From Odontesthes bonariensis (lineage: Eukaryota; Chordata; Actinopteri; Atheriniformes; Atherinopsidae): 64,000 bases of DNA. Below the pieces are notes generated by a model. The model had not been told where the DNA came from, did not search any database, and saw only the letters and a program-made list of their open reading frames with translations. The translations under genes were made by a program, and so were the position numbers. Position 1 is the stretch's first letter. Every line of letters starts with the position of its first letter. Where the stretch lies: contig NC_134515.1 in the NCBI RefSeq assembly GCF_027942865.1, positions 19,552,227 to 19,616,226 of the forward strand, read 5' to 3'. Below, one piece after another: positions 14,463 to 29,440 of the stretch.

Positions 14463-14962
14463 TAGGCGTCCACTATTCCGGCACGTCAAGCCGTATCCAA
14501 CGCATTCAATTCATTTTCAATGAAATCCGGCCGATCGTTGTCGCCGTGCTCGCAAAGCATGCTGGGATTCCGGCACGGCGAGCGGCGGACCTGCGGCACT
14601 TCAAAAAGTTGGGCTCGGCCGAACTTTATGCAAATTTGCCACGGCAGACGGAGTGCGTTACCCAATGACAGTAGACCATCTCCTGTGTCGCAGCAGCAGC
14701 ACAGCAGCTTTCCTCGCTCGCAGATCCGGATCCATGGTACAATATGAAATAATGTTCCATTGCTGACGATTTATAAACATTAATTTCCCTCCAAAACTCA
14801 AATTTTTAGAGGGAGAAACTTCGGTTGGTTAAAATCACAAGTTATTTACTTTCCCCCGGAGCCATTCTACACGCCCCACACACCCACTGTAGTAGCAACA
14901 CGGCGACAACTAGGCATCCAATCCGGCGAGTTACGTTGACGTGCCGGAATAGTGGACGCCTA
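14463..14962. mobile_element. TA-flanked MITE with 27-bp TIRs
   Basis: Bases 14463-14489 (TAGGCGTCCACTATTCCGGC...) are repeated perfectly inverted at 14936-14962. The terminal TA on each side is consistent with a TA target duplication, as made by Tc1/mariner-type transposases. The 500-bp body has no coding frame, so it would need a transposase in trans. It sits inside the left arm of the larger TIR element. Confidence 0.8.
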
Positions 14963-15106
14963 GCAGGCTAAACTGATAGCGCCGGACCGGCAGTTTTTCT
15001 GGCCAGGAGGTGGCGATATAGAGTAAAATCAACCTCCGTTCAACCCCAGGCAGTAGAAGAAATCGCTGGTCAAAGCACAGATTCTAGAAATCACAGATTC
15101 TATAAA

Positions 15107-15642
15107 GCCTGATTTATGCTTCAGACGCAAAGCCTCTGACGCTCGGACGCAAAGCCTCTGACGCTCGGATGCAGAGCCTCTGCGAGCGTCAAAATCTTGA
15201 CCACTCCCCCACGCAGAGGCTCTGCGCGCGTTGTCGTGCACCTCAGAAAAATCCTGACTACGCGACAGACGCACGCAGACCACCAACGGAAGTGCGCAGA
15301 CAAAAGCGGCTGTGATTGGTCCTCGGTGTGCCTTTCCGGTTGTCTGTGTGGCTTCCTCCTTTGCATTTTCGCCAACTCCAATAAAAGAAGCTGTTCTTCT
15401 TCGATGTCGAGCAACTCCAGATCCATATCTTGCATACACTTTTTTTTTTTTTTTGAAAAATAAACACTTCCGCCGGCACCCCCGAAGTTCTCGTCACCGC
15501 CCACCGAAATTCTCGCGAGGGGAAACTGCTGTGCGTCCCGAGAAATTCCAGACCGAGGTTGCAGAACCATAACATGAAAAGTGGTTCGCGACCAGAGCAA
15601 AGTAACACGTCAAGACGATAGACGCAGAACTATAATCCGCCC
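15107..15642. mobile_element. Possible MITE with internal minisatellite
   Basis: The ends GCCTGATTTATGCTTCAGAC and GACGCAGAACTATAATCCGC form a poor inverted repeat, and similar GATTTATRCTTC ends are common in teleost non-autonomous elements. The interior is GC-rich with many GACGCxGAGCCTCTG motifs. No coding capacity is credible. The boundaries and element class are uncertain. Confidence 0.35.
15124..15190. repeat. 22-bp minisatellite, about three units
   Basis: Two identical tandem 22-bp units starting GACGCAAAGCCTC occupy 15124-15145 and 15146-15167. A diverged third copy follows from 15168. Confidence 0.9.
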
Positions 15643-16440
15643 TTAATAGTACAGATACGCCACCACAGCCTTTATAACGAACAGCCTTGCCACTCTCTAT
15701 TAAGCCCCATTGTACCGGCTTTTTGGCTGCAGTTCCACCAGAATTCCACTGGGGGCGTCGGTGGAGACCAGAATGAATGGGGCCCTATGGAGCTAGATGC
15801 TACAAATGGTCAGTTTCACCTAAGTCTCCTCAAGAGCGCTCAGATTTGAATGTAGTTTCTGAGAGCTCAACATGGGTTTCAAGTCAAAAATCTACTGAAC
15901 GAGTACATATATCCCTTTGATTTCTAACAGGTTGGCTTCTTGTTGTCCACCACGCGCTAGCATTGTGCTAATGACAGCGCTCGACCAGAATTACGACCAG
16001 AGGCACCGCTTGACGGCTGGCTCCATACCAAGCGACAAGAGAATTAAGATGGACTTTTTCCGCTTATGTTACCACAGCCTAAGAACCTGTGATGTTACCA
16101 CACATTCTCTCTTACTACAGCTCTTCCTTGAAAACGCTGCTGCCTTTGAGACCAACAACAAGCAGGATTGTTGCCGTAAAGCGGCATCTCCGGTCGTAAG
16201 CTATGTATGACGTCATATACACTTCAAATCCTTTTTTTAAGCTAATGAGTGGCTCTAAAAATCTAAAACTCAGCCATGGGTATTTTCTAAACATCCTCTT
16301 TCGAAAACAACATTCGAATTACTAGAGAAAAAATTATATCTTGAGATAAGGGCACGAAAGGGCGTATAGCTCCATAGGACTCCATTCATTCTGGTCTCCA
16401 AAATTGAGCGCCCCACGTGGAAAAAGGGTGGAACTGCAAC

Positions 16441-16552
16441 CAAAATCGCCTCGTTGGAAACCGGAAATGCACCGTGAGTGGCGTATCTGTACTATTATAG
16501 AATCTGTGACGCCACTCACGGTGCATTTCCGGTTTCCAACGAGGCGATTTTG
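16441..16552. repeat. Perfect 44-bp inverted repeat, 24-nt loop
   Basis: Bases 16441-16484 and 16509-16552 are exact reverse complements over 44 bp, separated by 24 bp. This is the centre of the foldback element. The 13 bases at its right end are also the target-site duplication of the adjoining LINE. Confidence 0.97.
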
Positions 16553-19410
16553 AAATGACATACACAGAATGAAAGCAGAAGGAGCCTTTGTAAGGTCAAG
16601 AAGAAAATGGTTGGAGGAGGGGGAACGTAACTCTGCATATTTCTTTCAGTTAGAAAGAGCGCGTGGTAAAAGCAACTCTATTCAAAAACTCAGTATTAAT
16701 GATATTATCACTGATGATCCTAAAAAGATAGCTAATTATTGCGCCACATTTTATAAATCCCTATATGAGTCACAATATAATGAAACTGAAGCCGACAACT
16801 TTTTTGCACACTTCACTGAATTAAAATTAATCGGTGAAGACCAAAAAAATGTTTGTGATAGTCCCTTAACTCCAAACGAAGTTCTGTTTGCAATCAAACA
16901 CTTAAAGCCTAATAAATCCCCTGGTGTTGACGGCCTAACGTCTGAATTCTATATTACTTTTGCAGAGCAGCTGTTCCCCTTCCTCCATGGTGTGTTTGTA
17001 GAGAGCATTGATGAACAAACCCTTCCTCCCACCTTGTGTCAAGGACTCTTAACCCTAATTCCAAAGCCGAAAAAAGATCCTCTCTTGATTGATAATTGGA
17101 GACCGATCTGCCTTCTTAACAATGACTACAAAATTTTAGCTCGAATTTTTGCTATTAGAATGAAATCTGTTTTAGATCACATTATTGATGAAACACAAAG
17201 TGGTTTCATGAGACATAGACATATAGCTAATAACATCAGGCTTGTACTAGACCTTATCGATTATGCTGATCTTTGCAATGATAACAGCTTAATTTTGTTC
17301 TTAGATTTTAGGAAAGCTTTTGATACCATCGAACATAAATTTATGTTTCAAGCCCTAAAAAAATTCGGTTTTGGTCCTTACTTCTGTGCAGCCATCAAGA
17401 CCATGTATAATAATGCTAACTGTTCAATTAAACTACATGCAGGCACATCTCCCAGGTTTAACCTAGAGCGTGGTGTTAGACAAGGCTGCCCGGTCTCACC
17501 GTACTTGTTCCTAATTTGCACTCAACTACTTTCAGATTTTATTAAACTCAGCCACCTCAAAGGCATTACTATAGCTGAAAAGGAAATCATAATTAGTCAG
17601 CTGGCTGATGACACCACTTTATTTTTAAAGGATGCTTCTCAAGTTTCAGTAGCTGTTGACATAATTAAGTCTTTTTCTAATGCCTCTGGGCTCTGCTTAA
17701 ACATCAGTAAATGTGAACTGTTAGCTCTCAAAAATTGTAATGTATCCTCCATCTCTAACATTCCTGTGAAAGATTCTGTAACCTATCTCGGCGTAACAAT
17801 TAACAAAAATCAAAATACTAGATGCTGTCTGAATTTCAACCCCATTATAAGTAAGGTACAGAAAAAGCTGAATTCATGGCTCCAAAGAGACCTGTCGATT
17901 AGAGGAAGAATCCTGCTATCCAAAGCAGAAGGCATTTCCCGTTTGACTTATGCTGGCCTGTCTCTTGATGTGAACAAACAGACCGCTGAAGCAGTTGATA
18001 ATATGCTATGTAAATTTGTATGGAGAAATAGGATTCATTATATTAGGAAGTCAGTTTTAAGGAACTCGTATGAACACGGTGGAATGAATTTTCTTGATTT
18101 TTCAACCCTAAATAATACCTTCAAAATAAATTGGATAAAACAATTTCTTAAAAACCCATCCTCAACATGGAACTTTATCCCAAACTTCCTATTTTCTAAA
18201 CTTGGTGGCCTTAAATTTATTTTACTGTGCAACTACAGCATTGAAAAGATTCCTCTAAAGCTTTCTAATTTCCATAAACAAATGCTTCTTTCTTGGACTT
18301 TAATTTATAAGCACAATTTCTCACCTCACAGATATTATATCTGGAACAATAGAGATATATTATACAAAAGAAAATCTTTATTTTTGGAAAAATGGTTTGA
18401 CCATGGTATTTATTTAGTCAAGCAGCTTCTCAACTCTAATGGCTTTTTAATGTCTTACTCTGAATTTCTCAACAAATACAGTATCCCCATTTCGCCAAAG
18501 GAATATGCTATTGTTTTTGACGCTGTTCCGTCTGGTGTGATTATGCTACTTAAAAGCTCCATTACATCTGAACTGTCTTTTTTGGAATTAGACCCTGCTG
18601 TCACTACTGTTGGTCAGATTTGCTTTTCTACGAAGAAGAGTAATAACAACTGTAATATACGTGCTTTATTTCAAAAAGACTTAATCTCTGTTCCAAATGT
18701 AGTTTCTCACTGGAATAGCCTTACTTCAGACTTGAACTGGAAAAGAATCTGGTGCCTTCCTTTTAAATTTCTGATTACAAACAAGATTAAAGAAGTTTCT
18801 TTTAAAATGATTCATAGATTTTATCCCTGTAAATTATTTTTATGTAGATACAAAAAAGACATTGCTGTGGACTGTTCATTCTGCAACCAATGTGAAGAAG
18901 ATCTTTATCATCTGTTCTGGTCCTGCCCTGTTTCATGTGCTTTCTGGCAAGATGTTTGTACATTTATTTCCCTGAATGTCTTGTCTGATGTGTCTCTTTC
19001 ATATGTGAATGTGCTGTTTGGGTTCCACTCCTATCCTGCGATCAACAAAGATCATTATTACCTCATCATCTTGCTTACTCTACTTGCAAAATACCACATA
19101 CACAAATCCAAATTCTCTAATCACAATCCATCATTTTTAATTTTTGAGAAGGAACTCAAGCAATACTTTACAACAATCCAATATTCTTCAAACAAAAAAG
19201 CCATCAAGACCACTGAGCTATGCATTTTATATAATATTTTACTGGACTAACTTAACAAAGCTTATATATTATTTTGAACACTGTGACCCCTGGCATTGTA
19301 ATGTTCTTTGAATTTAACAATATATGATTGTAATACTATGAATACCTAACTGTTTTTTGAATTTGTAATGACCAATTTTTCAATAAAGTTTATATAAAAA
19401 AAAAAAAAAA
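16553..19410 (+). mobile_element. 5'-truncated L1-like LINE with 13-bp TSD
   Basis: The insert is flanked by CGAGGCGATTTTG at 16540-16552 and 19411-19423. It ends with AATAAA (19382-19387) and a 14-A tail, the hallmarks of target-primed reverse transcription. The 5' part, including the endonuclease domain and any ORF1, is missing. Because the flanking duplication is exact and the frame is open, the insertion looks fairly recent. Confidence 0.93.
16569..19250 (+). CDS. LINE ORF2 remnant: reverse transcriptase + C-terminal domain
   Basis: An uninterrupted 893-codon frame; the reading frame is already open at the LINE junction (16554), so the ATG at 16569 is probably not a natural start. Reverse-transcriptase blocks are seen in order: SPGVDGLTSEFY, LIPKPKKDP with NWRPICLLNNDYKILA, FLDFRKAFDTI, RQGCPVSPYLF and the catalytic QLADDTTLF near residue 346. 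A C-terminal CSFCNQCEEDLYHLFWSCP resembles the cysteine motif of L1 ORF2 proteins. The sequence style is that of the L1/Tx1 group. No apurinic-type endonuclease domain is present, so autonomous retrotransposition is not expected. Confidence 0.9.
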   Translation: MKAEGAFVRSRRKWLEEGERNSAYFFQLERARGKSNSIQKLSINDIITDDPKKIANYCATFYKSLYESQYNETEADNFFAHFTELKLIGEDQKNVCDSPLTPNEVLFAIKHLKPNKSPGVDGLTSEFYITFAEQLFPFLHGVFVESIDEQTLPPTLCQGLLTLIPKPKKDPLLIDNWRPICLLNNDYKILARIFAIRMKSVLDHIIDETQSGFMRHRHIANNIRLVLDLIDYADLCNDNSLILFLDFRKAFDTIEHKFMFQALKKFGFGPYFCAAIKTMYNNANCSIKLHAGTSPRFNLERGVRQGCPVSPYLFLICTQLLSDFIKLSHLKGITIAEKEIIISQLADDTTLFLKDASQVSVAVDIIKSFSNASGLCLNISKCELLALKNCNVSSISNIPVKDSVTYLGVTINKNQNTRCCLNFNPIISKVQKKLNSWLQRDLSIRGRILLSKAEGISRLTYAGLSLDVNKQTAEAVDNMLCKFVWRNRIHYIRKSVLRNSYEHGGMNFLDFSTLNNTFKINWIKQFLKNPSSTWNFIPNFLFSKLGGLKFILLCNYSIEKIPLKLSNFHKQMLLSWTLIYKHNFSPHRYYIWNNRDILYKRKSLFLEKWFDHGIYLVKQLLNSNGFLMSYSEFLNKYSIPISPKEYAIVFDAVPSGVIMLLKSSITSELSFLELDPAVTTVGQICFSTKKSNNNCNIRALFQKDLISVPNVVSHWNSLTSDLNWKRIWCLPFKFLITNKIKEVSFKMIHRFYPCKLFLCRYKKDIAVDCSFCNQCEEDLYHLFWSCPVSCAFWQDVCTFISLNVLSDVSLSYVNVLFGFHSYPAINKDHYYLIILLTLLAKYHIHKSKFSNHNPSFLIFEKELKQYFTTIQYSSNKKAIKTTELCILYNILLD

Positions 19411-19945
19411 CGAGGCGATTTTGGTTGCAGTTCCACCCTCTTTCCACGTGGGGCGCTCAATTTTGGAGACCAGAATGAATGGAGTCCTATGGAGCTATAC
19501 GCCCTATCGTGCCCTTATCTCAAGATATAATTTTTTCTCTAGTAATTCGAATGTTGTTTTCGAAAGAGGATGTTTAGAAAATACCCATGGCTGAGTTTTA
19601 GATTTTTAGAGCCACTCATTTGCTTAAAATAAGGATTTGAAGTGTATATGACGTCATTCATAGCTGGTCGACCAGCTGTCATTAGCACAATGCTAGCACG
19701 TTGTGGACAACAAGAAGCCAACCTGTAAGAAATCAAAGGGATATATGTATTCGTTCAGTAGATTTTTGACTTGAAACCTATGTTGAGCTCTCAGAAACTA
19801 CATTCAAATCTGAGCGTTCTTGAGGAGACTTAGGTGAAACTGACCATTTGTAGCATCTAGCTCCATTGGGCCCCATTCATTCTGGTCTCCACCGAAGCCC
19901 CCAGTGGAATTCTGGTGGAACTGCAGCCAAAAAGCCGGTACAATG

Positions 19946-20320
19946 TAGCCTGGAAAACCAGCGCCAACTGCTGGACGGCAAAATGTTTTGCCTGCGGTTG
20001 GGTCTGGCTTCGAAGCACTTTTCATTTTGAAAATACTGCCCTGAATCTGGCAGATGGCAACTAAACCAATCACAACGCAGAGATGTGTTTTGAATCAACG
20101 CGGGCGGGGCAGAGGGTCAGAGCGTTGGCCTATTGAGAATGAGGAGTTGTCGTCATAGCACAGAGCCCCGCCCCTATCCGCCATGTTGGCAGAATGCTAG
20201 CGGCACAGACACGGTTTGAAAGACAACGGGTTGTGCTCATCAACAATGTTCCGTTGTATCCATTCATCGGAGCCAGACTAAATTAGACATCCAATCCATT
20301 TAGGCTGGTTTATCAGGCTA
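19946..20320. mobile_element. Non-autonomous hAT-like element with 8-9-bp TSD
   Basis: Ends TAGCCTGGAAAACCAGC and GGCTGGTTTATCAGGCTA are inverted repeats. The insert is flanked by GTACAATG at 19938-19945 and 20322-20329; a preceding G is also shared. An 8-bp target duplication is typical of hAT transposases. The 375-bp body has no coding frame. It interrupts the right arm of the foldback element; the left arm preserves the empty site near 15711-15718. Confidence 0.85.
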
Positions 20321-20350
20321 GGTACAATGGGACTTAATAGAGAGTGGCAA

Positions 20351-20428
20351 TAGCCTAGAAATCTAGACGCCCCTAGCGACCGCAAATGGAATTTGCTCTT
20401 TGCTGTACGGGTCTGGCTTGCTAGGCTA
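20351..20428. mobile_element. 78-bp hAT-like mini-element
   Basis: The insert begins TAGCCTAG and ends CTAGGCTA, and is flanked by GAGTGGCAA at 20342-20350 and 20429-20437. The opposite arm of the palindrome shows the empty site as uninterrupted sequence near 15688-15696. Non-coding. Confidence 0.75.
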
Positions 20429-20780
20429 GAGTGGCAAGGCTGTTAGTTATAATGGCTGTGGTCAAAGCGCATTTCCATGGTCTCCATTAGTTGCCTCCAT
20501 CTGATGAAAGCATTCCCTATATTAACACGGGCTTGCCCCCTTTTTTTGTCTGATATTATTTTAGACAAACTTCTTTTGGATTTTCCGCTAGCATCTGCCA
20601 TCTCGTTAGCCTCTCTGAAGCCACTAGCACCTGCTCTGAGGAGGAGTGAGTGGGGTGGGCCGGCGGGGGCGGGGCCGGGGCCAGCGCCAGACCAGCGATT
20701 ACTTCTACTGCCTGGGGTTGAACGGAGGTTGATTTTACTCTATATCGCCACCTCATGACATAAAAATCGCACATTGTGCC

Positions 20781-21450
20781 TTTAAAGGATAAGACCGGTT
20801 TTTTGACATTGGGCCCTTGATTTCACATTATAACATGATGTTCTACTCACCCCTGCTTGTTGTTGAACATTTGGAGCTGTTCCGAAGATATTCGAGAGGC
20901 GTCTGGCTGCTCTCTTGAGATATTCGGCCATGAAACGGTTTCCTATGGGCAAGCTTATACAGGCACAAACTATGCTGTTTATAATTTATTAATTACTGTA
21001 CATTAGCACTGATAACGTGGAGGTGCGTCGCTTACTTAAAAAAATCCGGGTTACTGTAATTTTGTTTTTTTTTGTCGTAAAGTGGGTGTTACTGACGTCC
21101 TCGTCGTGCTACTGCCACAGACAGCCCACAGACCTGCTGCCTATTTATTCATTCGGCTAAAATTCAAAATTAGTAACCCGGATTTTTTTAAGTAAGCGAC
21201 GCACCTCCACGTTATCAGTGCTAGTGTACAGTAATTAATAAATTATAAACAGCATAGTTTGTGCCTGTATAAGCTTGCCCATAGGAAACCGTTTCATGGC
21301 CGAATAGCTATCTCAAGAGAGCAGCCAGACGCCTCGCGAATATCTTCGGAACAGCTCCAAATGACCAACAACAAGCAGGGGTGAGTAGAACATCATGTTA
21401 TAATGTGAAATCAAGGGCCCAATGTCAAAAAACCGGTCTTATCCTTTAAA
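20781..21450. mobile_element. Foldback MITE with about 280-bp arms
   Basis: Bases 20781-21060 and 21169-21450 are near-perfect inverted copies, starting TTTAAAGGATAAGACCGG and ending CCGGTCTTATCCTTTAAA, around a loop of about 108 bp. The left TTTAAA is shared with the right end of the preceding TIR element, so the two abut. Flanking TTTAAA on both sides would fit a TTAA-type duplication. No coding capacity. Confidence 0.88.
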
Positions 21451-21810
21451 ACAAGCAAAATGCACATCACCCGCTTGGTGACACCAGTGTCATGGGTAGC
21501 GGAACACGACATCCGGGAGGCTCGTGAACTTTCTATGACGCATGCGCACACGATGAGCAGGAGCTCAAAGATGATCTTAGAGAAAAGAGGAGACTCGAGC
21601 GCTTTCCTGTTTTCGTCCAATTTCACACTATAAAGGCACATTTTCTGGCTCCTGTCCTGAGTTAATTACGTCTGAGAGTTATGGAACCCCAGTGATAAAC
21701 AATAAACGACCTATTTTTTTTCGGTATTTCCGTTTTGTTTTGGTTTAAATCAACCTTCGTTTTTCCCCCTTTTACTGTTTACACCATATTTAAGAAAAAA
21801 CAAACAAATT
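21451..21810. other. Intergenic spacer, nothing recognised
   Basis: About 360 bp between the second foldback and the antisense LINE, without gene, RNA or repeat structure that I can name. Confidence 0.6.
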
Positions 21811-23350
21811 CCAGAATCAGAATCAGAATCAGAATCAGAATCGCTTTTTATTGCCAGGTATGTGGACACACACGAGGAATTTGACTCCGGTTACACCTCA
21901 CTTTCTTTAGTGCAACAATTACAAAAAAATAGACAAAAAAATAGACATAGAACAAGATTAAATCAGAAGTGCAAATTGGTGCATGGTGCAAGGATGAAAC
22001 ACTGAAGTCCGGTTTTAGCTGTTTAACACAGAGACAGCCTGAGGGAAAAAACTGTTCCTGTGTCTTGTTGTTTTGGCGTACAGAGTTCTGTAGCGCCTTG
22101 CAGAAGGGAGGAGTTTAAACAGTTTGTGTCCAGGGTGTGATGGGTCTGCAGAGATGTAACCTGCCCGTTTCCTGACTCTGGACAGGTACAGATCCTGGAT
22201 GGAGGGCAGGCTGACACCAATAATCTTCTCTGCAGACCTTATTGTCCGTTGCAGTCTGTTTTTTTCCTGTTTGGTGGTTGATCCGAACCAAACGGTGATG
22301 GATGAACAGAGAACAGACTGAACAATGGCGGTGTAAAACTGGATCAGCAGCTCCTTAGGTAGGTTGAGCTTCCTGAGCTGCCGCAGGAAGTACAACCTCT
22401 GCTGGGCCTTTTTGATGGTAGTGACTGTGTTGGTCTCCCACTTCAGGTCCTGAGAGATTGTGGGGCCCAGAAACCTGAAGGATTCCACAGCAGACACTGC
22501 GTTGTTGGTGATGGTGATGGGTGGCAGAGTGGGGGGGCTTCTCCTAAAGTCCACTGTCATCTCCACTGTTTTTAGCGTGTTCAGCTCCAGATTGTTCTGA
22601 CCACACCAGCAGACCAGCCGTTCAACCTCCCGTCTGTATGCAGACTCATCACCGTCCCGGATGAGGCCGATGACTGTTGTGTCATCTGCAAACTTCAGGA
22701 GTTTAACAGACGGGTCTCTTGAGGTGCAGTCGTTGGTGTAAAGGGAGAAGAGCAGTGGGGAGAGTACACACCCCTGGGGGGCACCTGTGCTGATGGTCTG
22801 GGTGCTGGATGTGATGCTCCTCAGCCTCACCTGCTGCTTCCTGTCAGTCAGGAAGTTTGTAATCCACTGACAGGTGGAGGAGGGCACAGTGAGCTGGGTG
22901 AGTTTGTTGCGGAGGATGGCTGGGACGATGGTGTTGAACGCCGAACTGAAGTCGACAAACAGGATCCTGGCGTACGTCCCTGCAGAGTCGAGGTGTTGCA
23001 GGATGTAGTGCAGTCCCATGTTAACGGCATCATCCGCTGACCTGTTCGTTCGGTAGGCGAACTGCAGGGGGTCCAGCAGGGGGTCTGTAATGTCCTTCAG
23101 GTACCCCAACACCAGTCTCTCGAAGGACTTCATGACTACAGATGTGAGGGCAACAGGCCTGTAGTCGTTCAGTCCTGTGATGGTGGGTTTCTTGGGGACC
23201 GGGATTATTGTGGAGAGTTTGAAGCATGAGGGGACTTCGCACAGCTCCAGGGATCTGTTGAAGATCCGAGTGAAGATGGGGGCCAGTTGGTCAGTGCAGA
23301 CCTTCAGGCAGGAAGGTGACACACCGTCTGGGCCGGGTGCCTTCCACAGA
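21811..23350 (-). mobile_element. 5'-truncated L2/CR1-group LINE, antisense
   Basis: Read on the minus strand, it starts in a reverse-transcriptase block KAPGPDG near 23345 and ends at a 3' microsatellite of AGAATC units (about 21812-21842), a tail type common on teleost L2-like LINEs. The endonuclease half is missing. No target duplication is obvious, which is usual for this group. It ends about 455 bp upstream of the pa2g4 start codon. Confidence 0.85.
22015..23345 (-). CDS. L2-type LINE reverse transcriptase remnant
   Basis: The open frame of about 440 codons has no internal stop. Reverse-transcriptase blocks are visible: [45 protein letters not shown] and the catalytic [10 protein letters not shown], followed by a thumb-like region containing [11 protein letters not shown]. 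The start is inside the protein because the element is 5'-truncated, so this is a dead fragment despite its open frame. Similarity is to the CR1/L2/Rex1 assemblage by motif style; the exact clade is not certain. Confidence 0.85.
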
Positions 23351-23805
23351 ATTCACAATGTATTAAAACGTCATAAAAAGCCCAACCGCAACCTTCCCGA
23401 AATAAGAAATATTGTTTTATTCCCATAATGAAATATGGCATTGTTCTATTTAAGTATCATTTCATTTCGTAAAAGTGTTGAGATGTCTGAAAAGTTCTTG
23501 TGCTTCTTGAAGAGTAACGTTTCTTGCAATACTTGCGTTTTCTGTGACGCATGTCACTATGTTCTTTCTGCGCCACGCTGTACGTCTGACACCTCGGGGC
23601 TACCGTAATCCTAGGCGTGACGCACCAAACAGAAGGCGAACTATCTTGTCTCCAGAGTGGGTCTTTGGCAGCGGGCGGGATCGTGGGTTGTCGGGTGCAG
23701 TCGGTGCACAGCGCGGAGCAGCGTGGTTCATTCTGTGACTGACTGACACCCGCCGGGGGAAAAAAAAAAAAGTTACTTTGACTTCGCGGTCAGCACACGG
23801 CCAAT
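23351..23805 (+). promoter_or_regulatory. pa2g4: pa2g4 upstream region and 5' UTR
   Basis: Sequence between the antisense LINE and the pa2g4 ATG. It becomes GC-richer towards the gene and carries an A-tract at 23760-23771. No TATA box is clear, as expected for a housekeeping gene. The transcription start cannot be fixed from sequence alone. Confidence 0.45.
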
Positions 23806-29424
<5,619 letters not shown>

Positions 29425-29440
29425 ATTCCAATAAATTGTG
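29425..29440 (+). terminator. pa2g4: pa2g4 poly(A) signal
   Basis: AATAAA at 29430-29435 lies only 6 bp after the TGA stop. A second AATAAA at 29987-29992 would give a 3' UTR of about 570 bp. The near one may be too close to be the main signal; which is used is unknown. Confidence 0.5.

Larger units (their letters stand above)
15645..20462. mobile_element. Long palindromic foldback element split by a LINE
   Basis: The left arm runs 15645-16484. The right arm starts at 16509-16552, is interrupted by a LINE, and resumes from 19424 to about 20462 with two further small insertions. Matching blocks include 15700-16000 against 19660-19940 inverted, and 16190-16440 against 19424-19650 inverted. About 190 bp (16001-16190) has no partner. 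The motifs GGAGACCAGAATGAATGG and GCAGTTCCACC occur near both the outer ends and the centre. Bases 15645-15663 are repeated inverted at 16478-16496, so the palindrome may be two related elements joined head to head. No transposase is encoded. Confidence 0.8.
14307..20786. mobile_element. TIR DNA element hosting the nested island
   Basis: Bases 14307-14338 and 20755-20786 are perfect 32-bp inverted repeats, starting TTTAAAGGCACAATGTGC. The symmetry continues with one mismatch: 15007-15071 pairs with 20690-20754. A further 668 bp (14339-15006) is present only in the left arm. No transposase frame belonging to this element is visible, so it is a non-autonomous element enlarged by later insertions. 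TTTAAA at both ends would suit a TTAA-type target duplication, but the palindrome makes this ambiguous. Confidence 0.8.

Noticed and set aside
15124-15190. CRISPR-like array
   Set aside because: Units are contiguous without spacers and the genome is a vertebrate; it is a minisatellite.
15029-15608. Overlapping minus-strand frames of 116-159 codons in the GC-rich MITE
   Set aside because: Composition is driven by the 22-bp minisatellite and GACGC motifs; no conserved domain, and three frames are open at once.
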